From Nymphaea colorata (lineage: Eukaryota > Streptophyta > Magnoliopsida > Nymphaeales > Nymphaeaceae), in NCBI RefSeq assembly GCF_008831285.2, contig NC_045144.1, forward strand, positions 4,826,268 through 4,890,267: a stretch of 64,000 nt of DNA, given 5' to 3'. A program made the position numbers and the translations under genes. Shown piece by piece: positions 1 through 10,777 of this stretch. Within the stretch, counting starts at the first letter, position 1; each line of letters begins with the position of its first letter. The notes under the pieces are model-generated. The model saw only the letters and a program-made list of their open reading frames with translations, made no database searches and was not told where the DNA came from.

Positions 1-590
1 GAGACAGTTGACATGTTTTGCAGTTCCATCTCTATTACCCGGAAGCAACAGCTATGGTGTGATAAACATGTCTAGATTTGTGACATTCAGTTACTTTATG
101 TTCTCAAGTTTTTTCTAATTTTTTAAAGTCAACAGCATATAACAAGATGATTTTGTAATAAAAGTCGATTTTATACGAAAATTATTTTTTCGTTACTTTG
201 ACAGATGGACCATGATGAGTGCATCGAACGTCCTAACATGATTCTTTAAGTATTCTATATTCATGAAATGTGATAACTGAAATTAGATATCATCGAATGC
301 ACCATATGGTACATTCAAGTGCACTATACATGGTGATTTGTCGGATAAATAGGCAAACGTCCACATGGCTGAAGAAAATCATTGTAGCTATGCCATGAGA
401 CATGTTCTGCTGCAATAAAGCACTTTTTATTTGAATTTTTACTGTTAAATCATTTTAAGATATTTGACACTATTTTTAAAATAAAAAATAAGAAACAGAG
501 CAATATTGATACGAAACGATACTTATCAGCTGATGCGAAGCAAACCAATATAAGTGTGTGTGTGCAGAGAGACTGAGTTTCGTAACTAAA

Positions 591-626
<36 letters not shown>

Positions 627-1008
627 AACGAAAGTACCTTAAGATTTTGTTCTCCTAGACACATCGACTCTGTGGTTTTAAGAATACATATAACCATGAA
701 AGTGCATCAGTAACCTAAGTACCAAACCGTCCTATATGGTAAGTTATATAGAAGAGAGAGAGAAAAACAGATACATACAGAGAGAGAGAGAGAGTTATAA
801 AGGAGCACAAACCATCACCAAGAAAATGTTGTGCACAGAACCAAAGCAAAGACCAGATGCTTTAAGTATGCATGAACAGAGTACTGCTAATACGCCACGA
901 GTTGCCCCAACGAGAAGTGACAATATTGTAGTTACTGTGAAGTAGTATGTTCAGAGCCAATTGGCAGAAGGAAATAGATTGTTCCCTACACACGAGATCA
1001 TTCCTAGC

Positions 1009-1074
1009 ACACGCACGCGCGTGCGCGCGCGCGCATATATATATGCAGAGAGAGAGTGTGTGTGTGTGTGTGTG
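1009..1074. repeat. Compound alternating purine-pyrimidine microsatellite
   Basis: About 35 bp of almost perfectly alternating purine-pyrimidine sequence (CA/CG steps, then (GC)n, then (AT)n) is followed by (GA)n and (GT)n blocks. The CG/CA-rich part is the classic composition of Z-DNA-prone DNA. It lies in the presumed MADS-gene intron. Confidence 0.85.
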
Positions 1075-1080
1075 AAGATT

Positions 1081-1166
1081 CCGGGCAGTCGATCTCTTCG
1101 TCCTTTCACACAAGTTCTCGAATAACTCTGAAATTTCCGGACAGCCGATCTCTTCGTCCTTTCACG
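1081..1166. repeat. 57-bp-period tandem duplication
   Basis: A block starting with ccggKcagYcgatctcttcg occurs at 1081 and again at 1138 with two or three differences. A second short tandem duplication of about 31 bp, with the core cgttacttctgcatgcagga, lies at 1470-1526. Confidence 0.75.
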
Positions 1167-3473
1167 CAAGATCTAATATAACTCAATGAAAAGAAGTTTC
1201 CTTTCTGAGAATTTAATCTTTGCGTGTCGAGTCCTCGACAATCAGAACAGTTAGAGTTTAGAAGCATCCACTACCCTGACATTCAGATTTCCTTTTTTTC
1301 TCTTTCCTTTCTGAAGTCTTTAACCACCTAGAGTTGAAAGTTATCCAGCAGAACGATCACAAACTTTATGGGAGCTTACGTGAACTAAAGATTAAATGCG
1401 GAGATGCAGGGACAAAATTAGTTCAAGAGAAAATCACAAGCTGCGGCTCTAAGGGTACCCATCGAAGAAGATGTACGTTACTTCTGCATGCAGGATCCTC
1501 GATGTCCGTTACTTCTGCATGCAGGAAAATTTATTGTGGGCTAATGTACATAAAGACAAGTCTCCTTCCTATCTTTCATTACTGTACACAAAGAGAAGTT
1601 CTCAAATCCTAGCCATGCGATGTACAAAAGGTTTGAAAAGATTATCATTCTGTTATCTATCAATCGAGAAACAGTTGCTTGTAGACGACGGATAGAAAGG
1701 AAATAGAAGATCCATAAGCCCATGAGCATGAAGAAGAGGAAAGAAGAAAAAGCTGGGTGCTGGGGTTCTTGGTCCTGCAATTTTTTTGAAAAGCGGGGGA
1801 TTCCTTTGAGGAAGGGGTTTATAGGCATGAAGGAGTGGAACATTTGGGCTCTGATCACCATTCGCCATCACGTACGGCCGAAACTGTCTGATTTCGCGCT
1901 TGGAATTACGAGGGCGTACCACATCTCCCTACCTTCTGCATGCTTGAGAACGGAGGAAAGAGGAGCAAAAGAAAAGAACGGAGCGAACACTGGGATGAAA
2001 AAGGTGGACGCCCCATAACATCATTTTCATCATTCAGGTGATCAAGTGCTTAACACCAGAAAAGAACAAAGGACAGACCTGGCTGCTGCAGACCATTGAG
2101 AAAAGGGGAAAACTTTTTCTGAGAAGGGAGAGGAAGGCAGACGAGTTTTGCGCAAAAAGCATGTGATAGGGTACTACTAATGAGATCTTGTTCCCCATCC
2201 TATCATTATGCATCAGGAGAAAATGGTTCGGCTTAAAGGTTTCACAGGAGCTGCATTGAATGCAGAACCTTGGAAATCATGAATACTGTTTTACTTGGGC
2301 TAGGACATCAGAGAAATGGTCTAAGTACTCTTCAAGAGCCCTATCTCGACGTAAAAGTATGCCATGATGGCTGATAAAAACAGGGAAAAGGGACTGATGC
2401 AAAAGAGTTTTTTTTTTTACTCTCACCCGGTGAAAAGAACAACAGATGATGTGTAAGGTACATAGACTACGTTTGGAGTGTCAAACTTCATCGTCTTCCG
2501 GAAAATGAGGCTTTCCTTAGATCATGAGCGAGAGGGAAAGGAAGGTACTATGGAGAACGGGAATGGATAGACCAATGCAGAGCGATAGGAAATTAGGATG
2601 ACCATGACTCGAATGTGAACCATTGAAGAACAGAAAAGAAACGCCGACTCCTTTTCCCTCTATATAAATAAGAAATCAGAAGGATAAACTCCAGAAAATG
2701 AAACGATGTGATTCTCGTCGGGAGATGTTCGTGGAAGGATAAAAAAAAAAGTTCAAACGCGAAAGCAGCTCACTCCTTCCGCAGGTCAATCCAACTACCA
2801 AGGCTTTGGGGCTGGAAACTAGCGCCAGAAAAATGGTAACTTCAGCTCCTCTTTCTACAATCCAAAGGTAGCGAATAATGCATAAGAGAAATTTTGAAAA
2901 TATGGCGCATTTAAAGTTGTGTTAGTTCAAGACATCTCAGTTAACAAGGAGAAAGAAGCAGCGAAATTCAAATGATTAAAAGCAGAAGTATAAAAATCCA
3001 TGAACTCCTTCATATACTTGGGAAACTATGAATTTTGAAGAAGCTGAAAGAAATGTGCATGCGTGTAACGTATTTAACAATGACAAACAAAAACGTGATA
3101 ACATGAAGAGTCCACCGAGGATGAAGTGACTTCCAATGGCGAAAACAAGTAAATAAAAAATAAAAGATAAGAAACTACAAGTAAAAATTAAAAAATGTAC
3201 TACTGACGAAAAGATCAGAAGAGGGTTGCAGGATCCGGTAGTGACCAAAAGACGAAAGGAAAATTTAACGTTTCTCGGCATTTTTCAGCTTGTTAAAAAT
3301 CAAACTAAAAAAAGCGCCTGAAGACAGCAGTAATAAATGCATCAAATTGTTACTGCGCAATAATTAATCCTTATTCGAACAATCTGCCTTCAAATATTAA
3401 TTCCTGAAAAGCGAAAAATAAAGGTGGAACAAAAACATTCTCGAGAGAGTAAAGAAAGGACACACCAATGAAT

Positions 3474-3490
3474 TCACACACACGCACACG

Positions 3491-3525
<35 letters not shown>
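3474..3525. repeat. (CA)n-(GA)n microsatellite
   Basis: A run of CA dinucleotides with two CG interruptions passes directly into about ten GA units. It lies within the presumed MADS-gene intron. Confidence 0.9.
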
Positions 3526-4426
3526 TGAAGATTTGGCTTTGTAGACCACCTCGCAGTGATGCCTTATTTTCTAGCTATTATTTTACGAAAGTGTTTTAGT
3601 AATCAATTATCGCATAGAACAGAGAAACTTCTTTTCTCTGTCAATAGGGTATATCTCAAATAGCAGTCAATTTCGTCTCAAGAAACCGGAAAAAAGAAAG
3701 ACCACAAAAACCCTTTGAAACGTATTTGAGGATCATAATCAAACATAATGCTACGAAGTAGGAAAAGCACCAATAACAAGAAAATCTTCAATATAACACT
3801 TCCATATCTTCTAGTATTTCTATTCTTCTTAATTTAGTCTAATTACTAACGTTAATAATGTTGTTAGATCGACATTTCTTTTTCATTTAACACAACTTCT
3901 CAGTCTGATATCAATTTTATTTCTAAGACCCTAACAATGAGGAAGCTACAAACTTTCCTTCCTCTCATCGGTTCATTCGTCCGAAGGTTACATGTAATTT
4001 TACGCTCGAAGAAAAATACTGTAAAGTTTCCTCAAGCAAATTTTTTGTTGATGACTTCAATATGTCTAATCAAAATGGATAAGATCACAAAATATATTTC
4101 ACGCAAATCCACACATATCCAAGGTAGCAAACTACGTTACTAACTTTAGATTTAAGATTTTCTACTGTGCAACATCTCGCTCTCTCGCTCTCTCTCTCTG
4201 TCAGAATCACCGGAATCTTGAGCTACACATCGTTTAGGATGGACAAAAAAAAAGGATCGGGAGGACACCGTTGCATGCAAAACTTATCATTTGCGCGAGA
4301 GTTGCAGCAATGACCAAATATTCTCTCCAAGGAAGGACCAGGTAAAGAGAATAAGCACAAAGTTTTCCAGTAAAGAAGGGATAGACTAGACGGATCTGCA
4401 TCGACCCGTCTGGAAGATTTACTCAC

Positions 4427-4608
4427 TTGTTGTTCGCGTACTCGAAGAGTCGGCCTCGGCTCGAGAAGACGATGAGCGCGACCTCGGCATCGCACAGCAC
4501 AGACAGCTCGTACGCCTTCTTCAGCAGTCCATTCCTCCGCTTGCAGAAGGTCACCTGACGATTCGTCGTGTTCTCGATTCGCTTGATCTCGATCTTTCCT
4601 CTTCCCAT
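4427..4608 (-). CDS. AGL11-like: MADS-box transcription factor, AGAMOUS subfamily, first coding exon (partial gene)
   Basis: This exon encodes the 60-residue MADS domain of a type II MIKC transcription factor, a nuclear DNA-binding dimer that recognises CArG boxes. Seen: it starts [20 protein letters not shown], continues with the [20 protein letters not shown] core, and ends [10 protein letters not shown] plus two bases (AA) before a GTGAGT donor at 4426-4421. The start is the ATG at 4608-4606; no in-frame upstream ATG is visible, so there is no N-terminal extension of the kind usual in C-lineage AG proteins. A phase-2 junction on AA predicts Asn or Lys as the next residue, as in D-lineage AGL11/STK proteins (YANNN), whereas C-lineage genes usually have AG (Ser). 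D-lineage identity is therefore an inference. The I, K and C regions are not in the window, because the next exon would lie beyond position 1. Confidence 0.9.
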
Positions 4609-4805
4609 GACGATCGGCTCGGAAACTGCCGACTGAGACTTTTCTCTTCTTTCCGGAGGAGGAGTCGAAACAGACAATGTCGCCGAAGAGTCTCTCAAGA
4701 CGAAAGACGATGTACTGCTCAAAGGGTTTCCCGGCGTTAAGTTCCGGCCGTTTCCGGTGGCTTCTCGGCGTCGCGCTGGATGTTGAAGTGCAGATTAGTG
4801 GACGT

Positions 4806-4855
4806 AGAAAGAGAGAGGAGGTAGAAGAGGAAACGACGGAAAAGAACATTTATAT
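4806..4855 (-). promoter_or_regulatory. Probable core promoter of the MADS-box gene (TATA box and GA/CT element)
   Basis: On the minus strand an ATATAAAT box lies at 4855-4848, about 240 bp upstream of the MADS ATG, so transcription would start near 4820 and give a leader of roughly 210 nt. The plus strand at 4806-4814 reads AGAAAGAGA, which fits the RGARAGRRA consensus bound by BASIC PENTACYSTEINE proteins, known regulators of SEEDSTICK in Arabidopsis. The leader between 4609 and 4820 is pyrimidine-rich on the sense strand. Position and function are inferred from motif matches only. Confidence 0.4.
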
Positions 4856-5733
4856 GAAATCATTTCGGGAATATTAAATTTTTGGAGAACATAAAAAGAG
4901 GGAATTTTACTTTTTTGGCGGGGTTTGGGTTTGGGGAGAGGGAAAAAGGGAGGTGAACGCAAAAATCAAGTCCCTTCTTCGCCACGTGAACAGGGGGGCT
5001 GTAGTTTGCCTAATTAACGCAAGGGTACTCACTAGTAAACGAGTGGCGAATTCGGATCTGGAGTCGAATTTGGATATGGACGTGAAATATGAATCCAGGT
5101 CCCACTAATTCAAGATCCGATATGTAGACGCGCGTCCAGTTCCACCCTAACATTTGAAATTGGTCACAAAATTGCACTTCACATCTATTTCATCGATTAA
5201 AGAAACGCAAAAACTTTGATTCGAGTTGATAATAGAACTAATACATGATGACATCCGCATCCACCTTGTAATGAATGGATTTAAGTATAGAAAACTTGAA
5301 TTTTAGGTAGCACTTTTTTTGAGTCACATATTTCAATCACATCATGTGCTTTTTGTTTAATATTATGCCGTATAGCACGTAGAAAACATAGTGTGATCAT
5401 TAATATTTTTATAAGTCTTAACAATGAAGGATAGAGCTAATTAATTACATCGTGTTCTATGAAATAATAACATGGTCCTTTTATGGTATGTAGTAAACAT
5501 GTATTCTAACGATATAAAGTTTATGCACACTCGGTCACAAGGAAGCCAGCCGTATGATGACGATGATGATAAGTTGGACACGGAGTGAGAAAACTTGCGA
5601 GAATTGTTGTCCTTCATTTATGGGTAAAAAAAGGAAAGGAGAGTGTGAGCAGTGGAGAAGTTAAAAGAACGTGAAGAATTTGAATTGCAGAGAGTTCAGA
5701 AAAAAGTTTGGTGCGGTGGAACTCAGAAGTCAG

Positions 5734-5766
<33 letters not shown>

Positions 5767-5937
5767 AGGAGGCCATGGCCCCATGTGATGGTCTCTGCAA
5801 CACCCTCGCCCACTTGAATATTGCACCATTTTCTTGGAAACCTTTGAGAACGACCCAACGTCCCTTTCCATTTGCCATATGCGAGAGAGAGAGAGCGATT
5901 TTGCTTGGCATTAAAGAAATCAAATTAAGCTCAATAT

Positions 5938-6052
<115 letters not shown>

Positions 6053-7469
6053 CATTGTCTTTGATTTTTCTCTCTCTTTACTGGTCGGCATTCGAAATCA
6101 AAGTGGGACCGCGGACGGATTGTTGGTGAACCATTTGGTTGCCATCATTTATGCAGATTGAATACCACCAGCTTTCTCTTTTCCCAGATTTAGCAAAGTT
6201 TCTTCTTCGGGGAGTTCATAAACAAATAGCAGAGAACCAAAGAGGGCAACGGAAGATTTTTCACATCTTCCTCATCGTGTTGCAGGAGAGGAAGGTAAAC
6301 TCTAGGAAAAAAGTTGCTCTCTCGAATAATTAGTCTATGCAGAACTTGTGCGTATGCTTTTCTTCTTCCCAAGATCAACCATGGCTGCTGGCTTCTTCCT
6401 CCTGTCCAATGTATCAAGCAATTTTTTTTTATATGTTAACTGCTACTCCATTTACCAACATTGTTTTTGAAACAAAATAAAAAGGATATCAGAAGTAGGA
6501 ATTTAGTTTATTTTTTTGGGTAAGTTAGAGGTCAACAACCTATTGCATGGGAAAGTTCGAGGCATTTGGTAATAAGAATACTAACATAATATTTATGAAT
6601 ATATTCCAAAAAATTAGGGAAGATTAATGGTCCGACTGGAAAACCAATACTTTTTCTTCTAGACTAAGCAATTAGAAACAAATATCCAGACAATCAAATC
6701 TGCTTTTACTTCCTAACGTGCTTTTGGTAAACACTATGTTAATGCTCCAGGAATCTGTTTGCCAAATGCGCCGTAAAGTATCAAGCAATCACGTATGTGT
6801 GCGTCGATATATTCTTTACTTATAATTGTGAAGAACTCGCACTTCATTTGCGGCTTTAATTTTTTAACTAGGTTTTTTTTATAAATATGAATAGTATTTT
6901 TTCCAATACCACTACTTGTTATTTTAGTAAGTAGATTATCAGTATCACATTTGCAATTCTTCGGAAAACATAGAAAAGCATGAAAAGTTGTATTTATCGC
7001 AACGCTTTTGTAAGGCTGATTATATATCTCATGTGTCCAACTGAAGTGGTCATATTAACATTTACTCTATACTTTTTATCCACCCAATTTTATTTAGTAA
7101 GGAGAGAGAGAAGCCAAATCTTAGCTTTTCTCTATCCTTCTTATTTTTAGCATTATTAAATGAAAAAGAGATAAACTCGAAAGTGGTACTCAAGATTGTC
7201 ATGTATATAACTTAATAGTATTCAATGGCTTTTGCTGGGCTCTTGTGTGTATAATAGTGCAAATCGAATTAATATTAGAGTTGTGCTTTCACAAATCATG
7301 CTTAATTTAAAATAGTATAAATCCATTGGCTTAATTGAACTACACTCATTTCGAGGGAGATGAGAAAAGCTACAAAAAATGGTCTTATTTATATATTTAT
7401 TGATATCTCCATAACTTATTTATATACAAGTATGCACCCTTAAAATTTAAACTAACAGTGCTCCTTAGA

Positions 7470-7474
<5 letters not shown>

Positions 7475-7545
<71 letters not shown>

Positions 7546-7561
7546 AGAGAGAGAGAGAGAG
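7475..7561. repeat. (TA)n-(GA)n compound microsatellite
   Basis: About 34 TA units are followed at once by nine GA units. The arrangement is the same compound type as 5939-6050 read on the other strand. Confidence 0.95.
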
Positions 7562-8445
7562 AAGTGGTTGAATGTAATTTGTCAATTTTCCTTATTTAGT
7601 CTTATGCCACCCATGTCATTGAAGAAAAAAGACATCAGTCTGGGAAAAACTTTACCCCACATTCACAAGAGTCAATGTCTTCTTTCGTTGAAAATAGCTC
7701 CCCTCCCCTCCTGTCGTGTTCCGTGTTCTGTGGCCAACTAAAAATTAACTCTCACGATAAATGCACAAGACCAGTGAAGCTTGTATGTTTGGTCTGTGGA
7801 GAGAGAGAGAGAGAGATTATCAGTGGTCTGTTGATCGTTCTGGATGAACGAAATTCAATAAGGAAGTTAGTTATGCTGCTTCCTTCTAGACATGAGAAAG
7901 ATCTTGCTGAAAGTTGGTCCTTCTCTTCCGCCATTAATATTCAAAATTAGAAGCTTTGGAGCCACAATCTATTTACCATTCCATTACGAAGGGCTGGAAA
8001 GTAGCGTTTTCTGTTTAGAGAGGGAGAGTTGGTCAAGTTGAAGAAAGGTGGCGAAGATGCTTTTTTGCAAATTTAGTTACAACATTTAATTCTTGCCAGG
8101 TGTTAAAGTATACCACTGAAAATCTTCTTCTCAAATTGGCCCTTGCGTTGAAGAGGGGGAGAGAGAGGGAGAGAATGTGTTCCAAAGAGCATATTGTGGG
8201 TGAATTGAAGGAATAATCTTCTTCTCGAAATTGGATTTGCACTTGATATCCAGTTCTATGGTTGAATCTGAATCCAAGTTATGCTAATAATCACATCCAA
8301 AACTGATTTTAACAAACGGATCTGAATCTCAATCCTATTTACATAAGTCTGATTACCAGAGGGTGGATCCAACCCAAGTCCGTAGTGGACTATGGACGCA
8401 AAGATAAACGAAAAAGAATGCATGTTTAGTATCAACAAAAACTGA

Positions 8446-8506
8446 TATATATATATATATATATCAATGTGGGGATCAATACGCAGAGAGAGAGAGAGAG
8501 AGAGAG
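8446..8506. repeat. (TA)n and (GA)n microsatellites
   Basis: A short (AT)n run near 8446-8464 is followed after about 20 bp by a (GA)n run at 8484-8506. Another (TA)n run lies at 8953-8972, and a (TA)n run followed by CT-rich sequence at 9149-9183. Confidence 0.85.
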
Positions 8507-10476
8507 TCTGTCTCTATCACCTGGCCTTCTCCAAATGCGCAAAGAAGGAAAGACTTTGGCAGAGGAACGGCCATGCTGCTTTTGCTTTTTTCCCTTGCAT
8601 TTCGCTTTCAGTCTTTGCTGTGTAAACCTTGCGGCCACAGACACTGGCACAGCCATAATGCAGCTCCTTCCCTCTCCTTTTCCCAGTTCATCCTGTCAGC
8701 AAGCTGCTTTCAGTGATGAATGGCCTGCAACTATGTCCAAGCATGGCACGAAGAGATAGAGAGAGAGATGACAACTATCTTTTCGCTGCAATATTGAAGG
8801 AAATAGTTAAGAATGAACAAGTATTGGGATATAGATGGACAGAAGGATTATTTCCACTGATATATGCCTTTTGGTTATACATGAAAAGATGGATTGCTAA
8901 CTCATTTTTGTTGGTACCAGTTATGGAGTTTAAGCAGGTCTAGGAAATGTACTTATATATATATATATATATGTATCCAGAATTTTCCCAGCATATGAGC
9001 AAATCATTGCACACGAGTGGTCTGCCCCATTTCAAAGGTAGGACGCCGATCTGCGACCTATAGAAAGGGAAGGTACTAGCGGAATCGCAGATTATTTCCC
9101 TGTATAAGATCTACAACTCATAAGGTGAGAGGACGATTGCGTGAGAAAATATATATATATATATTCTCACTCTCACTCTCTCTTTTCTTTTTTTATTTTG
9201 AACTAACCGTAGATGTGTTCTTCAAATAAAATAATAGACCTTGATAATCAGGCACAATTTGCTTTTACCAAGCCAAGTATGGTTTGAGTGAGAATGTTTC
9301 GTGTTCGTTGGGCCATGAAATGGTTAGGAAGATTTTGTAGGTCAAGTCGCTTGACTCGAGCTTCAGTGGCCCTTGGAGCAGTGACCAGAGTCTACTGAAA
9401 CTGCCCCATATAACTGGAACCAAGTCAAAATTTAACATATAAATTCAAAGTTGCTCCGTGGAACTTACGCGCCCTTGTTTTGGCCACACGACCATGCACA
9501 GGGTCGAGCATATGATCAGCATGGAAGCTCTAGCTATCTTGTTAAGAAAACACTTCCAGCAAAGTAAAAAGTTAAGATATTGACATAGACTTAGCCCGAC
9601 TAGCCAGGGAGAGTCGTCGAGGTCTCGTTATTGGTCTGCCCTGTTTGAGAAAAGACATATTGACCTAGTTGGTGGAGTACAAGTTCTTACCGCCTGCTTC
9701 CACCGGTTAGGACACCATATCTTGAATGTGATATTTTTTCTTGGAAATGTGAAGAGATGGTTACTATCCTTGTAGATCAGAAGCATCAACCCGCGTGATC
9801 AGGGAAAATGTGGACCCAAATTCATTCTTTTCAATTGTAAATATCTTGGAATTTTATGGTATGACGCCGTTTTGATTGGAGTGAGAAGGAAGTCAGGTGG
9901 AACATTTTCCACCTTTGCGGGGCTTCAAGCAACAATGTAACTCAAATGACGTAAAAAAAAAAAAAAACTCCTTCGTGATGTTCGCCTGAATCTTGTGCAT
10001 GATCAAATTTTTTTCACAATGGGAAAAGATGCTACAACAAGTAGACCATGGGGATTAGTGGCCCATAGTTTCAGAAAACACGTTTTTTTAAAAAAAAATG
10101 TGATAAATTAAATAGATGTTTAAAACTAAAAAAAACACGTTTAAAAAAAAACGTTAAAAGTGAATAAAAACGCATTTTTAACTTGTTTTTAAAAGTAAAA
10201 AAAATATTAGATTGCTTTGATTAATCTAATATTAGTTTGTACCTTTTTCTTTATGTTTTTACATCCATTTGCTTTAGATAGATTACTTTGGTTAGATTGT
10301 TGAGTACCTCTAATTATTTCAATAATTATATTTATTTTTTTACTTATTAGATATATATTATTATTTTGTAAAAAAAAAAAAAAAGGCTGAGAAGAACAAG
10401 CGTTCGAAGCTTCTGACGACACTTATTCAAGTTGCGATGTTTTGGTGCGTCATATATTTCCGCCACCATCATCTGG

Positions 10477-10610
10477 CCACGTCGTACCAGCGACATAACG
10501 TCCAAAGGCCAAGGATAACGTCTCCCTGGGAGGAAGAACTAAAGCTCGTCAGCGAGCAGGTGCCCGCTGAGTAAACAGAGGGGAGGCACGTCTACACCTT
10601 ACATATAATT
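10477..10610 (+). promoter_or_regulatory. Probable promoter of the CRTISO-like gene
   Basis: Two ACGT-core elements (CCACGTCG at 10477-10484, GGCACGTC at 10585-10592) precede a weak TATA-like sequence (ATATAAT at 10603-10609), about 170 bp before the ATG. ACGT cores are bound by bZIP/bHLH factors and are common in light-responsive plastid-protein genes. No experimental start site is implied. Confidence 0.35.
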
Positions 10611-10777
10611 GGCCGAGCAGATGCTCGCGTGATCCTCTCGAGCACGCTTTCTGCGTTTTATACGAAAGTGGCCCCCCAAGTGCCACGTTCAGCCGATCCT
10701 CCCTCCTCTTCTTGGCGGGAAGAACATATTATGCTTCAGACAGGGAGAGAGAGGAACAGAGAGAGTTTGATTTGCCG

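Larger units (their letters stand above)
1..4426 (-). other. First intron of the MADS-box gene, running off the left edge
   Basis: From the donor at 4426 leftward no further MADS exon (I-region peptide of the TIERYKKA type) was found on the minus strand, so the region is read as intron. Large introns after the MADS exon are typical of AG-subfamily genes and often hold enhancers. It contains microsatellites (AT repeat 593-622, GA repeat 778-794, the mixed tract 1009-1074, CA/GA tract 3474-3525) and short tandem duplications, but no recognisable gene. If the gene is truncated, part of this stretch could be 3' flank instead. Confidence 0.55.

Noticed and set aside
1-4426. LEAFY-type CCANTG sites in the MADS intron (for example near 2572, 2620, 3132, 3466)
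   Set aside because: About eight such matches are expected by chance in 4.4 kb on both strands, so the count is not informative.
4223-4849. Long 208-codon minus-strand frame across the MADS exon
   Set aside because: It reads the same DNA as the MADS box in another frame and has no family resemblance. The MADS frame is clearly the real one.
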